A DNA stretch of 64,000 nt from JANNNF01 sp040385825 (GCA_040385825.1 JAZKGQ010000001.1:1-64000), one strand, 5' to 3'. Positions 18,151-28,083 are shown, counted from the stretch's first letter. The notes: generated from the sequence alone by a model not told the origin. Numbers and translations are program-made.

Positions 18151-20307
18151 TCACGACAGCGGGGCCGCGAAGGGCAACTGATGGGTGGCATTGCCGGTCA
18201 GCGCGCGCCAGGCGTTTGCCAGCGCAGGCGCAAGCGCGGGCACGCCGGGTTCGCCGACCCCGGTGGGGTCGGTGGTGCTGGCGATGATCTCGACCTCGAC
18301 CGCGGGCATTTCGTTGATGCGCAACATCCGGTAGCTGTCGAAATTGCCCTGCGCCACGGTGCCGCCCGGTTCCAGCGTGATCTCGCTGAACAGCGCGGTG
18401 CCAAGCGCATAGCCGATGCCGCCCTCCATCTGGGCGCGGATGATGTTGGGGTTGACCGCCACGCCGCAATCGACCGCGCACCAGACGCGGGTGACATGCG
18501 GAAAGCCGCCCCGGTCTTCAACCTCGACGATTTCCGCCACATAGCTGCCAAAGCTTTTCGCCATGGCGATGCCATAGCCCTTGCCATTGGCGGTGCGGCC
18601 CTGCCAGTTCGCCAGTCTTGCCACCGCCTCGATCACCGCGCGTTCGCGGGTGGCCTCGGGTTTCAGCAGATCAAGCCGGCCCTGCACCGGGTCTTTGCCG
18701 GCCTTTTCCAGCAGCTCGTCCAGAAACACCTCGACCGCATAGGCGGTATGGGTGTGGCCGACCGACCGCCACCACAGCACCGACACCGGGCTTTGCGCCT
18801 GCGCCCAGCCGATCCGCCGCGCGCCGACGTTGTAGGGCAGGCCGTTCGACCCTTCGTAGGACGTGGAATCCATGCCGTTCTGCATGAAGCTTTCCATCGG
18901 GGTGCCTGCCATGATCGACTGGTTGGCGACGGTGTTTTCCCAGCCGATCAGGGTGCCGGCGGCATCCATCCCGGCGCGCATCCGGTGCACGGTGATGGGG
19001 CGGTAATAGCCGCCGCGCAGGTCATCCTCGCGGGTCCAGACCAGCTTGAAACAGCCGTCGCGGCCTGCCGCCTTGGCAATCTCGGCCGCTTCGGCCGCCA
19101 GATGCGACGAGCCTTGCGCGCGGCGGCCAAACGACCCGCCTGCCAGCAGCACGTTGATCGCCACATCCTCGGGTTTCATGCCCAGAACCGCCGTTGTGGT
19201 GAGTTTGTCAAAGGTGGGGAACTGGCTGCCGAACCACATTTCGGCCTTGCCCGCCTTGACCTCGATCACCGCATCCAGCGGTTCCATCGGGGCGTGGGCG
19301 AGGTAGGGAAAGCGGAACTCGACCTCGTGCAGGGTGGCGGCGCCGGTCAGGGCGGACAGGTCGCCCTCCTCCTCGATCACGCGGCCGCCGGTTTTCGCCT
19401 CGGCCGACAGCATGTCGTACAGTTCGGCGGAACTGCGGGTTTCTGCCTTGCTGTCATCCCAGGTGATGGTCAGCGCGTCGCGCCCCTTCATCGCGGCGAA
19501 GGTGTTGGTGGCATAGACCGCGATCCCGCTGGAGATCTGGCGCACCATTTGCACCCCCGGCACGGCCAGAGCGGCGGCATCGTCATAGCTGGCGACCACG
19601 CTGCCGAATTTGGGCGCATGGGCCACCAGCACCGTCAGCATGCCGTCGCGGTAGACATCCATGGTGAACAGGGCGGTGCCGTTGGATTTGGCGACCGTGT
19701 CCAGACGCGGGCGGTCGGTGCCGATCAGGGTAAAGGTGGCGGGGTCTTTCACGGCTGGGTCGGCGGGCGCCTCCATGGTGGCGGCGGCCTGCGCCAGCGC
19801 ACCAAAGCCCGAGGATTTGCCGCTGGCGGCATGGGCGACGATGCCCTTGGCCACGGTAATCTCGGCCACCGGCACGCCCCATTCGGCGGCAGCGGCGGCC
19901 ACCAGCATGGCGCGCGCCGTGGCCCCGGCCTTGCGCATCTGCATGTAGCTGTTGGCGATGGCGGTGGACCCGCCGGTGCCCTGCGCGCCAAAGGCAAGGT
20001 TGGCATAGAGCGCGTCATTGGCGGGCGCGCCTTCCGCCCGCATCTGGCCCCAGTCGGCATCCAGTTCTTCGGCGACAAGGGTGGCAAGCCCGGTGTACGG
20101 CCCCTGACCCATCTCGATATGCTTGATCAGCACGGTGACGGTATCATCGGTGCCGATGCGGACAAAGGCATTGGGCGCAAAGGGGGCGGCGGCCTGCGCC
20201 TGCGCCCGACCGCGCCCCAAAGGCAGCATCAGCGCGATGGTCAGACCCGCGCCTGCGGTCAGAAAGCCGCGACGGGTGGGGGCGAACCGGGTGGTCTGAT
20301 CGGTCAT
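18151..20307 (-). CDS. Molybdopterin-binding subunit of a periplasmic xanthine dehydrogenase-family oxidoreductase (IorB-like)
   Basis: This 718-residue catalytic subunit resembles isoquinoline 1-oxidoreductase or aldehyde oxidoreductase large subunits. It starts with a Tat signal (PTRRGFLTAGAGLTIALML), so the folded cofactor-loaded enzyme is exported. Characteristic stretches include GGSFGRRAQGSSHLAAEAAEIAK and CAVDCGVAVNPNIIRAQMEGG. It is paired with a small [2Fe-2S] subunit upstream and a cytochrome downstream, with no separate FAD subunit, which is typical of the cytochrome-linked subgroup. The substrate is probably an aldehyde or N-heterocycle; the sequence does not decide. Confidence 0.9.
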   Translation of the reverse strand: MTDQTTRFAPTRRGFLTAGAGLTIALMLPLGRGRAQAQAAAPFAPNAFVRIGTDDTVTVLIKHIEMGQGPYTGLATLVAEELDADWGQMRAEGAPANDALYANLAFGAQGTGGSTAIANSYMQMRKAGATARAMLVAAAAAEWGVPVAEITVAKGIVAHAASGKSSGFGALAQAAATMEAPADPAVKDPATFTLIGTDRPRLDTVAKSNGTALFTMDVYRDGMLTVLVAHAPKFGSVVASYDDAAALAVPGVQMVRQISSGIAVYATNTFAAMKGRDALTITWDDSKAETRSSAELYDMLSAEAKTGGRVIEEEGDLSALTGAATLHEVEFRFPYLAHAPMEPLDAVIEVKAGKAEMWFGSQFPTFDKLTTTAVLGMKPEDVAINVLLAGGSFGRRAQGSSHLAAEAAEIAKAAGRDGCFKLVWTREDDLRGGYYRPITVHRMRAGMDAAGTLIGWENTVANQSIMAGTPMESFMQNGMDSTSYEGSNGLPYNVGARRIGWAQAQSPVSVLWWRSVGHTHTAYAVEVFLDELLEKAGKDPVQGRLDLLKPEATRERAVIEAVARLANWQGRTANGKGYGIAMAKSFGSYVAEIVEVEDRGGFPHVTRVWCAVDCGVAVNPNIIRAQMEGGIGYALGTALFSEITLEPGGTVAQGNFDSYRMLRINEMPAVEVEIIASTTDPTGVGEPGVPALAPALANAWRALTGNATHQLPFAAPLS

Positions 20308-20310
20308 GGC

Positions 20311-20769
20311 TTAACCCTCCAGCGTTCTGGCGGCGGTGTGGATCGCCTCACGGATGCGGACATAGGTGGCACAGCGGCAGATGTTGCCTGCCATGGCATT
20401 GTCGATGTCTTCGTCGGTCGGGTTGCTGACCATCTGCAACAGCGCGGTGGCCGACATCACCTGCCCCGACTGGCACCAGCCGCATTGCGGCACGTCGATG
20501 CCCGCCCAAGCGGCCTGCACGGCCACCACTTCCGGCCCTTGCAGGCCTTCGATGGTGGTGACCTCGCTGCCGTCAACTGACGAGATCGGGGTGACGCAGG
20601 ACCGGCGCGGCATGCCGTCCAGCATCACGGTGCAGGCGCCGCATTGCGCCACGCCGCAGCCGAACTTGGTGCCGGTCAGGCGCAGCTCGTCGCGCAGAAC
20701 CCACAGCAGGGGGGTATCGGGATCGAGGTCAACCGTCACCTCTTTGCCGTTCACGGTAAGCGTGGTCAT
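20311..20769 (-). CDS. [2Fe-2S] subunit of the molybdenum hydroxylase (IorA-like)
   Basis: This 152-residue protein has a plant-type ferredoxin cluster ([11 protein letters not shown]) in the N-terminal domain and a second cluster (CGWCQSGQ with ICRC) in the C-terminal helical domain, the normal set for this subunit. It passes electrons from the molybdenum centre of the next gene to the cytochrome. It is probably carried out by the Tat signal of its partner, since it has none itself. It is first in the three-gene operon. Confidence 0.92.
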   Translation of the reverse strand: MTTLTVNGKEVTVDLDPDTPLLWVLRDELRLTGTKFGCGVAQCGACTVMLDGMPRRSCVTPISSVDGSEVTTIEGLQGPEVVAVQAAWAGIDVPQCGWCQSGQVMSATALLQMVSNPTDEDIDNAMAGNICRCATYVRIREAIHTAARTLEG

Positions 20770-20814
20770 GCCTGGCCTCCAGCGTGGTCATTGGATGGGC
20801 ACAGGGTGGCATCT

Positions 20815-20835
20815 AATCTTAACGCTGTCAAGATT
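20815..20835. promoter_or_regulatory. Inverted repeat, candidate operator between the hydroxylase and macAB operons
   Basis: AATCTT at 20815-20820 and AAGATT at 20830-20835 are perfect inverted arms with a 9-base centre. The site is 46 bases upstream of the hydroxylase start and 165 bases before macA. Size and symmetry suit a dimeric repressor or a MerR-type activator. Confidence 0.5.
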
Positions 20836-20999
20836 GGCGCGCGGATGCCCTGCCGGTTCCCTTGCCTTGTCCAATGCGCCGCAAGCGGGCTGGTTCCCCC
20901 TGCCGGGGTTGTGAACAGTCTTTTTGCGATGGGGCGTCGGAAATGCCGTGTTTCGGCGTATATGGGAAGGACAGGGCAACAAGGGCGGCGACAGGCGCG

Positions 21000-22178
21000 A
21001 TGCGGAAACTTTCTTGGGCAGGTGTGATCGTGATGCTGACCGGCCTTGGCGGCTGGTGGTATCTGAACGCGCAGGCGGATGCGACCGTGGTGGCCCCGGC
21101 CACCTATACCGTCACGCGCGGCACCGTGACGCAAACCGTGCTGGCGGCCGGGCAGATCGAGGCGTCGCAACTGGTCAGCGTCGGGGCGCAGGTGTCGGGG
21201 CGGATCGAGACTTTGGCCGTGGCCCTGGGCCAGCGGGTCGAGGCGGGTGGGCTGATCGCGCAGATAGACTCGCTGGATCAGCAGAATGATCTGGCCCGCG
21301 CGCGGGCTGCAATCTTGCAGATCGAGGCGCGGGTGGTGGCGCAGGGCGCCAATCAGCGGGTGGCCGAACTGGTGCTGCAACGGCAAGAGGCGCTGGTGGC
21401 GCGGGGCGGGTCGACGCAAGAGGCGCTGGACAGCGCAAGGGCGGCGGTGGATGTGCTGAAATCAGACCTGATGCAGTTGCAGGCCGAACGCGCCAGCGCC
21501 GACATTGCCGTATCGTCAGCGCAACTGGCGCTGGACCGCACGCGGATCACAGCGCCGATTGCGGGGACCGTGGTGGCGATCGTCACCGAACAGGGCCAGA
21601 CGGTAAACGCCAATCAAAGCGCGCCGATCATCGTCAAACTGGCGCAACTGGACAAGATGGTGGTGAAGGCCGAAATATCCGAGGCCGATGTGGTCCGGGT
21701 GCGGGCGGGGCAATCGGTCGGCTTTACCATTCTGGGCGATCCTTCGCGCAGCTTTCAGGCGGTGGTGCGCGACATCGAACCGGCACCTGCGTCCATCCGC
21801 GACAGCGATACCATCGACAGCACACAGGCCGTTTATTACAAGGGGCTGTTCGATGTGGACAACGCCGATCAGCAGTTGCGCATCGGCATGACCGCCGAAG
21901 TGGCGATCAATCTGGCCGAAGCCCGCGATGTGCTGGTGCTGCCCGCCGCGGCGCTTGGCCAGCAGGCGGCCGATGGCAGCTATACCCTTACGGTCTATGA
22001 CCCCGCCACCAAGGCCGAGGACCGGCGGCAGATCACCGTGGGGCTGAACAACAACGTGTCGGCGGAAGTGACGGGCGGCGTGGCCGAGGGCGAGCTTGTG
22101 CTTGCCTCGGGGGCGGCGGCGGGGTTGTCCAGTGCGGCGGTATCGCCGCGGGGCCGGGGCGGGATGATGGGGTTCTGA
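21000..22178 (+). CDS. MacA-like periplasmic adaptor of an efflux pump
   Basis: This HlyD/RND-type membrane fusion protein of 392 residues has an N-terminal membrane anchor (AGVIVMLTGLGGWWYLNAQ), a lipoyl half-domain (GQIEASQLVSVGAQVSGRIE), a coiled-coil hairpin (about residues 95-170), the second lipoyl half (ITAPIAGTVVAIVTEQGQTV) and a beta-barrel. It connects the inner-membrane MacB protein, encoded one base downstream, with an outer-membrane channel not found in this window. The start at 21000 begins the membrane anchor; earlier in-frame ATGs are poor. Confidence 0.88.
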   Translation: MRKLSWAGVIVMLTGLGGWWYLNAQADATVVAPATYTVTRGTVTQTVLAAGQIEASQLVSVGAQVSGRIETLAVALGQRVEAGGLIAQIDSLDQQNDLARARAAILQIEARVVAQGANQRVAELVLQRQEALVARGGSTQEALDSARAAVDVLKSDLMQLQAERASADIAVSSAQLALDRTRITAPIAGTVVAIVTEQGQTVNANQSAPIIVKLAQLDKMVVKAEISEADVVRVRAGQSVGFTILGDPSRSFQAVVRDIEPAPASIRDSDTIDSTQAVYYKGLFDVDNADQQLRIGMTAEVAINLAEARDVLVLPAAALGQQAADGSYTLTVYDPATKAEDRRQITVGLNNNVSAEVTGGVAEGELVLASGAAAGLSSAAVSPRGRGGMMGF

Positions 22179-22179
22179 C

Positions 22180-24117
22180 ATGGGCCCGCTGATTTCCATT
22201 CGGGGCATCCGGCGCGAATTTCAGGCCGGGGATCAGGTGATCACCGTGCTGCGCGACGTGGATCTGGACATCCGGGCCGGCGAGATGGTCGCCATCATCG
22301 GGCAGTCCGGGTCGGGCAAATCCACCCTGATGAACATTCTGGGCTTTCTGGACCGTCCTTCTGCCGGGACGTACCGCTTTGCGGGCCGCGATGTGGCGGG
22401 CCTTGGGCCGGATGATCTGGCGGAACTGCGGCGCGAACATTTCGGGTTCATCTTCCAGCGCTATCAACTGCTGCCCGATCTGGATGCCGTGGCCAATGTC
22501 GAGGTGCCCGCGATCTACAAGGGTGTGGCGCGCGGGGCGCGGCGCGACCGGGCCAAGGGGCTGTTGCGCCGTCTGGGTCTGGGCGAACGGCTGGATCACC
22601 GCCCCTCGGCCCTGTCGGGCGGGCAGCAACAGCGGGTGTCGGTGGCGCGCGCCCTGATGAACGGCGGCGAGGTCATTCTGGCGGATGAACCCACCGGGGC
22701 GCTGGATACCGCGTCGGGGCAGGACCTGATCGCGCTGTTGCAGGAATTGCATGCCGAAGGGCACACCATCATCATCGTGACCCATGACCCCGGCGTGGCG
22801 GCCATGGCGGAACGGATCGTGGAGTTGCGCGACGGGGCGGTGATTTCCGACACCCGGTCGCGCCCGGTGGCGGCGGTGCCCGCGCTGCCCGACCGCCCGG
22901 CGCGGGCCGGGGTGCTGGCGGGGCTGGACCGGTTTTACGAGACATTCGTGATGGCCGTCAAATCGATGGCCGCGCACCGGATGCGCACTTTTCTGACCAT
23001 GCTGGGCATCATCATCGGCATTGCATCCGTGGTGTCGGTGGTGGCCCTTGGCACCGGCAGCCAGCAGCAGGTGCTGGAAAGCATCTCGTCGATCGGGTCG
23101 AACACCATCGACATCCGCAACGGATCGGGGTTTGGCGACCGCGCCGCCAACCGGACCCGCAACCTGAAGGCCAGCGATGCCGAGGCCTTGGCGCTGCAGC
23201 CCTATGCTGACAGCGTCTCGCCCGTGGTGTCGTCCACCGCCACGGCGCGGGTGGGCGGGGTCGAGGCGTCGGCCTCGGTGACCGGGGTGGGGGCGGGGTA
23301 TTTTCAGGTGAAATCCTTTGTCACCCAAAGCGGGGTCACCTTTGGCGCGGCGTCGATTGCCGCCTATGCGCAAGAGGCGGTGATCGATCAGGGCAGCGCG
23401 ACCACGCTGTTTCAGGGCCGCGATCCCCTGGGGCAGGTGATCATGCTGGGCCGGGTGCCGATGCGGGTGGTGGGGGTGGTCAAGGCCTCGGGCGTCAGTT
23501 TCGGGCCGCAGAATGCGCTGAACATCTTCATCCCCTACACCACCGCCATGGGCCGGGTGTCGGGGCAGGACTGGGTCAACAGCATTGCCGTGCGGGTGGA
23601 TGACAGGTTCGACATGGCCACCGCCGAGGCGCTGGTGACGCAGCTTCTGACCATCCGCCATGGCAAGCAGGATTTCTTTCTGACCAACACCGACACCATC
23701 CGCGAGACGATCGAAAGCACCGGGCGCACGCTGACCTACCTTGTGTCCGCCATCGCGGTGATTTCGCTGGTGGTGGGGGGCATCGGGGTCATGAACATCA
23801 TGCTGGTGTCGGTGACCGAACGCACCAAGGAAATCGGCGTGCGGATCGCGGTTGGCGCGCGGCAGGGCGATATCGTGACGCAATTCCTGATCGAGGCGAT
23901 CCTTGTCTGCCTGCTTGGCGGGGTGTTGGGCATCTTGCTGGCGGTCGGGGCCGGGCAGGTGATCGCGGCGCTGAGCAGCAGTTTCCGCATGGTCTATTCC
24001 ACCGCGTCCATCGTGGCGGCGGTGGTGTCGTCCACCGTCATCGGCATCAGCTTTGGCTTTCTGCCCGCGCGGTCGGCGTCAAGGCTGGACCCGGTGGAGG
24101 CTTTGGCCCGCGAATAG
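22180..24117 (+). CDS. MacB-like ABC efflux transporter
   Basis: This 645-residue protein has an N-terminal ATPase domain (Walker A GQSGSGKST, signature LSGGQQQR, Walker B VILADEPTGALD, switch His in VTHDPG). One membrane helix precedes a large periplasmic domain and three further C-terminal helices (around 530-635), the MacB mechanotransmission layout. With MacA it should expel a macrolide, peptide or siderophore-like substrate from the periplasm. Substrate is unknown. Confidence 0.9.
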   Translation: MGPLISIRGIRREFQAGDQVITVLRDVDLDIRAGEMVAIIGQSGSGKSTLMNILGFLDRPSAGTYRFAGRDVAGLGPDDLAELRREHFGFIFQRYQLLPDLDAVANVEVPAIYKGVARGARRDRAKGLLRRLGLGERLDHRPSALSGGQQQRVSVARALMNGGEVILADEPTGALDTASGQDLIALLQELHAEGHTIIIVTHDPGVAAMAERIVELRDGAVISDTRSRPVAAVPALPDRPARAGVLAGLDRFYETFVMAVKSMAAHRMRTFLTMLGIIIGIASVVSVVALGTGSQQQVLESISSIGSNTIDIRNGSGFGDRAANRTRNLKASDAEALALQPYADSVSPVVSSTATARVGGVEASASVTGVGAGYFQVKSFVTQSGVTFGAASIAAYAQEAVIDQGSATTLFQGRDPLGQVIMLGRVPMRVVGVVKASGVSFGPQNALNIFIPYTTAMGRVSGQDWVNSIAVRVDDRFDMATAEALVTQLLTIRHGKQDFFLTNTDTIRETIESTGRTLTYLVSAIAVISLVVGGIGVMNIMLVSVTERTKEIGVRIAVGARQGDIVTQFLIEAILVCLLGGVLGILLAVGAGQVIAALSSSFRMVYSTASIVAAVVSSTVIGISFGFLPARSASRLDPVEALARE

Positions 24118-24419
24118 CCCCGCAAATCCGGGTGTTTTGCGCATTTGCAGGTTGCGGATTCTGCCCCGCCGCCGGGTTTTTCAGGCCGGGCGGCGGGGAT
24201 GCGATTTGCGGCGCGGATCGGGCCCATCCGGCAAGCGTCTGAAAACCAAGCGTTTCACGCGGAAAAATCCCGAAACTGCGGCGCAGGATAATTCCTGTTG
24301 ACAGCGCGGCGGCCATTTGTTGCCATATTCCTGCAACTGCGCAAAAATTGCTCAATTGTAGCTTTGTCGAGGAGGCGAGGCTTGCAGCAATCCAGATTGA
24401 CTCTCAGGGGGGTTTTCCA
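24118..24419. other. Intergenic region before the carbohydrate operon, with hairpin and candidate operator
   Basis: This 302-base gap has no gene. It holds a GC-rich hairpin after macB (24164-24198), a TTGACA word at 24298-24303 that could be a -35 box, and the short palindrome GCAA-AAA-TTGC at 24341-24351 followed by CTCAATTG. The last part lies 70 bases before the first operon gene and could be read by the SorC regulator encoded in the operon. Confidence 0.45.
24164..24198 (+). terminator. GC-rich hairpin after macB
   Basis: CCCCGCCGCC at 24164-24173 pairs with GGCGGCGGGG at 24189-24198 across a 15-base loop. There is no T-run after the stem, so termination may be weak or protein-assisted. 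Confidence 0.45.
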
Positions 24420-25403
24420 ATGCTTACACGTCGTTCCGCCATGATCCGTCTCGCGCTGACCGGATCGGTTCTTGCGCTGACGGTCGCCACCGGCCCGGCC
24501 TTTGCCGAAGGGCTGAAGATCGGCTTCAGCCAGGTGACGCTGCAATCGCCGTTCTATGTGCAACTGAAAGACGGGGCCGAAGCGGCGGCCACCGCGGGCG
24601 GTGACACGCTGATCTTTCTGGACGCCAACGGCGATGTCAGCAAGCAGAACGACGACATTCAGGATCTGATCACCCAGGGCGTCAATGCCATCATCATCAA
24701 CCCGGTCAACCCCGATGCGGTCGTCCCCTCGCTGGAGGCCGCAACGGCGGCCGGCATTCCGGTGATCACGGTCGACCGCAGCGTCAATGGCGGCGGCGTG
24801 GTCGCCCATGTGGGCCGCGACAACAAGGCCATGGGCAAGCTGGTGGGCGAGGCCGTGGTGGCGCGTCTCAAGGCCGACGGGGTGGTGGGCGCCAAGATCA
24901 TCGAGATTCAGGGCGATGCCGGCGGGGCCGTGATGATGGACCGCCGCGATGGGTTCCGCGCCGCCATCGAAGGGTCGGGCCATGTGATCGTCGAAGGGCC
25001 CTATGCCGAATACATCCGGTCCAACGCGGTGACCGCGATGCAGGATCTGCTGCAAGCGAACCCCGATGTGAAAGTGGTTTATGCCCATAACGACGACATG
25101 GCCCTTGGCGCGATGCAGGTGCTGGCGGAAAATGGCCGGTCGGATGTGCTGATCGCGGGGGTTGACGGCCTGTCCGAGGCTTTGGGCGTGATGGCGGACG
25201 GTGGCAACTATGTGGCGACCGCGCTGAACGACCCGAAATATCTGGGCGACGTGACGATTCAGGTCGCGCGCCAAGTGGCGGCGGGCAAGGCCGTTCCGGC
25301 CTTTGTCGATGGTGGCACGGCGGCGGTGACGGCGGCCAACGTGGGGGATTTCCCGCGTGAGGGCCTGTTCGCCGAATACCGCCCCGAGGTTCTGGCGCAG
25401 TAA
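24420..25403 (+). CDS. Periplasmic sugar-binding protein of a ribose-type ABC importer
   Basis: This 327-residue protein has a signal peptide (cleavage near GPAFAEG) and the RbsB-type type I periplasmic fold, with VITVDRSVNGGG and VYAHNDDMALGAMQVL. It should capture a pentose, deoxysugar or polyol and pass it to the permease and ATPase encoded further down. The ATG at 24420 follows a GGGGGG stretch and starts the signal peptide. A hairpin follows the gene, as is usual when the binding protein is made in excess. Confidence 0.9.
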   Translation: MLTRRSAMIRLALTGSVLALTVATGPAFAEGLKIGFSQVTLQSPFYVQLKDGAEAAATAGGDTLIFLDANGDVSKQNDDIQDLITQGVNAIIINPVNPDAVVPSLEAATAAGIPVITVDRSVNGGGVVAHVGRDNKAMGKLVGEAVVARLKADGVVGAKIIEIQGDAGGAVMMDRRDGFRAAIEGSGHVIVEGPYAEYIRSNAVTAMQDLLQANPDVKVVYAHNDDMALGAMQVLAENGRSDVLIAGVDGLSEALGVMADGGNYVATALNDPKYLGDVTIQVARQVAAGKAVPAFVDGGTAAVTAANVGDFPREGLFAEYRPEVLAQ

Positions 25404-25417
25404 GCCAGCCTCGATCC

Positions 25418-25452
25418 GGCTCGTCGGGTTGGCCTCCCTGGCCTGACGAGCC
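25418..25452 (+). terminator. Intra-operon hairpin after the binding-protein gene
   Basis: GGCTCGTC at 25418-25425 pairs with GACGAGCC at 25445-25452, with an inner GGCC/GGCC pairing, and a T-rich stretch follows (GTTTGTCTTTT). It probably attenuates read-through and stabilises the upstream message. Confidence 0.65.
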
Positions 25453-25485
25453 GTTTGTCTTTTGCCGACCGAACAGGAATACATC

Positions 25486-26508
25486 ATGCGCGCTGCCGTT
25501 CTACACTCCCCCGGCGACATCCGGCTGGAACAGGTTCCGACCCCGACCGCCACCCCCGGCCATGTGCTGCTGCGCGTGGCGGCCGTGGGGGTGTGCGGGT
25601 CTGATCTGCCGCGCATGCTGATCAAGGGCGCGCACAAGATGCCGCTTGTCTGCGGCCATGAATTTTCGGGCCATGTGGTGGAACTGGGCGCGGGGGTCGA
25701 GGGCTTTGCCATCGGCGATCTGTGTACCGTGCCGCCGATGCTGCCCTGCCACAAATGCGACCAATGCGAGCGCGGCCAGTTTTCGCGCTGCCGGGATTAC
25801 GACTATTTTGGCTCGCGCCGGGACGGGGCCTATGCCGAATATGTGGCGGTGCCGGTGGGCAATCTGCTGAAGGCGCCGGAAGGCTGCGATCCTGCGGCGG
25901 CGGCGATGGTGGACCCTGCGTCCATCGCGCTGCATGCGATCTGGAAGGCCGGGGGCATCGGCATGGGCCAGCGCGGCGGCGTGATCGGCTGTGGTCCCAT
26001 CGGGCTGTTCGCCATTCAGTGGATGCGCCTGATGGGGGCCAGCGAGGTGGTCGCCATCGACCTGTCGCCCGAAAAGCTGGCACAGGCGCGCGAGGCCGGG
26101 GCCAGCCATTGCTATCTGGCGGCCGACGAGATTCCCGCCAGCCTGCTGTGTGACACGATCATCGAGGCCGCAGGCCACCCCAGTTCGATCAACGCGGCGA
26201 TCCGGCTGGCGGCCCCCGGCGGGCATGTGTCCTTCATCGGGATTCCGGTGGGTGACGTGACGCTGGACAACAAGACCTTCCAGCATGTGCTGCGGCAGGA
26301 AGTGTCGCTGCACGGGTCGTGGAATTCGTTCGGCGCGCCCTATCCGGGGCCGCAATGGACGGTGACGCTGGATAAGCTGGCGTCAGGCGCGTTGAAGTGG
26401 CAGTTCATGATCAGCCATGATCTGGGGCTGGAGGAATTGCCCGGCATGTTCGCGCGGCTGAAGTCGGAACGCGGGATGTTCTTTTCCAAGATCATGTTCC
26501 GCCCGTAG
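25486..26508 (+). CDS. Zinc-dependent polyol/alcohol dehydrogenase
   Basis: This 340-residue medium-chain dehydrogenase has the catalytic-zinc motifs GVCGSD and CGHEF, a structural-zinc four-Cys loop (CHKCDQCERGQFSRC) and a Rossmann segment (GVIGCGPIGLFAIQWMRLMGASEVVAIDLS). It is closest in style to galactitol, sorbitol or threonine dehydrogenases. In this operon it probably oxidises an imported sugar alcohol or carbohydrate before phosphorylation. The ATG at 25486 is chosen because residues before it do not fit the family. Confidence 0.88.
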   Translation: MRAAVLHSPGDIRLEQVPTPTATPGHVLLRVAAVGVCGSDLPRMLIKGAHKMPLVCGHEFSGHVVELGAGVEGFAIGDLCTVPPMLPCHKCDQCERGQFSRCRDYDYFGSRRDGAYAEYVAVPVGNLLKAPEGCDPAAAAMVDPASIALHAIWKAGGIGMGQRGGVIGCGPIGLFAIQWMRLMGASEVVAIDLSPEKLAQAREAGASHCYLAADEIPASLLCDTIIEAAGHPSSINAAIRLAAPGGHVSFIGIPVGDVTLDNKTFQHVLRQEVSLHGSWNSFGAPYPGPQWTVTLDKLASGALKWQFMISHDLGLEELPGMFARLKSERGMFFSKIMFRP

Positions 26509-26565
26509 CATCGGGCAGGGCGTTGGAGGACGCCGGTTTTGGAACTGGGGGAGGGGACGGGGCGC

Positions 26566-28083
26566 ATGGCCTATGTGTTGAGCTTTGATTTTGGCACCGG
26601 CGGGGTGCGGGCAGGGGTCTATTCGACCGACCGCCGGGCCATTCTGTCGATGGCCGATGTGCCCTATGCCACCACTTATCCGCATATCGGCTGGGCCGAA
26701 CAGAACCCCGCCGACTGGCTGGCCGCCATGCACATCGCAGGCCGCGATGCGGTGGCGCGGGCCGGGATCACGGCGATTGACGCGGTTTGCGTGGCCACCA
26801 CCGCATCAACCGTCGCGGTGGCATTGCGCGACGGCACGCCCATCCGCCCCGCGATCCTGTGGATGGATTGCCGCGCCGAGGCCGAGGCCCGCCAGACCGA
26901 AACCGTCACCCATCCGGTGATGGCCCATGCGGGCGGCGGCGATGCGGTGGAATGGCTGGTGCCCAAGGCGATGTGGCTGGCCCGCCATCAGCCCGCCATC
27001 TGGGCGCAGGCCGAAGTGGTCTGCGAGGCGCTGGACTACATCAACCACCATCTGACCGGCGCATGGGTGGCTTCGCGGATGAACGCCGCCTGCAAGTGGA
27101 ATTACGACAGCCTGAACGGCGCGTTTGTCCCCGAGGTTTACGCCGAACTGGGCATCCCCGATCTGGTGGGCAAACTGCCGGGGCGGGTGGTTCCGGTGGG
27201 CGGCGTGATCGCGCCCTTGCGGGCGGACATGGCGGCGGCGTTCGGGCTGACCACCCTGCCCATCGTGGCGCAGGGCGGCATTGACGCGCATATCGGCATG
27301 CTTGGCGCCAATACGGTGGCATCGGGCGGCATGTTGATGATCGGCGGCACATCCGTCGTGCATCTGACGCAGCTTGACGGGCCGGGCGACATGCGCGGCT
27401 TCTGGGGGCCGTATCCCAACGCGCTGGCCGATGGGCTGTGGCTGGTGGAATGCGGGCAGGTGTCGGCGGGGTCGATCCTGAACTGGCTGTCGGGCACCAT
27501 CTTCGGGCTGGATCAGGCGGGCCATTCGGCGCTGATCGCCGAGGCCATGGCCCGGCCCGGTCGCGCCGAAGGCTTGCTGACGCTGGATTACTGGATGGGC
27601 AACCGCACGCCCTACCGCGATGGCGCGTTGCGCGGGGCGCTGATGGGGCTGACCTTGGGCCATGGGCGGGCGGATATCTATGCCAGCGTGGTCGACAGCC
27701 TCGCGCTTGGCACGCTGAACGTGCTGGGCGTGCTGGCCGAACGCGGCGTGCCGATCGACCGGGTGGTGCTGGCCGGGGGCATCTGCAAGAACGCGCTGTG
27801 GCTGCAATCGACCATCGATGCGATTGGCCGCCCGGTTGAGGTGGCCCCCGAAGACAACCTGTCGCTGGTGGGGGCAGGGGTTGCGGCGGCGGCGGCGCTT
27901 GGGCTGTATCCCGACCTTGCCACGGCGGCGGCGGCCTGTGCGGCCCCCACCGGACTGCGCCACCCGAACCCCGACCGCACCGCCTGGTACAACGCGGCCC
28001 TGCCGCTGTACCGGCAGGCCACCGAGGCGCTGACCCCGGTGCTGCACGATCTGGCGGCGCGGCAAAAGGCGGGGGCGGCATGA
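26566..28083 (+). CDS. FGGY-family carbohydrate kinase
   Basis: This 505-residue protein has the FGGY signatures: an N-terminal SFDFGTGGVRAGVY phosphate loop, the central IVAQGGIDAHIGMLGA region, and a C-terminal VVLAGGICKNALWLQSTIDAIGRPVE adenosine site. It phosphorylates the imported or oxidised sugar for the aldolase step. Resemblance to xylulokinase and to LsrK-like kinases does not fix the substrate. The start at 26566 gives MAYVLSFDFGTGG. Its stop overlaps the next gene by ATGA. Confidence 0.9.
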   Translation: MAYVLSFDFGTGGVRAGVYSTDRRAILSMADVPYATTYPHIGWAEQNPADWLAAMHIAGRDAVARAGITAIDAVCVATTASTVAVALRDGTPIRPAILWMDCRAEAEARQTETVTHPVMAHAGGGDAVEWLVPKAMWLARHQPAIWAQAEVVCEALDYINHHLTGAWVASRMNAACKWNYDSLNGAFVPEVYAELGIPDLVGKLPGRVVPVGGVIAPLRADMAAAFGLTTLPIVAQGGIDAHIGMLGANTVASGGMLMIGGTSVVHLTQLDGPGDMRGFWGPYPNALADGLWLVECGQVSAGSILNWLSGTIFGLDQAGHSALIAEAMARPGRAEGLLTLDYWMGNRTPYRDGALRGALMGLTLGHGRADIYASVVDSLALGTLNVLGVLAERGVPIDRVVLAGGICKNALWLQSTIDAIGRPVEVAPEDNLSLVGAGVAAAAALGLYPDLATAAAACAAPTGLRHPNPDRTAWYNAALPLYRQATEALTPVLHDLAARQKAGAA

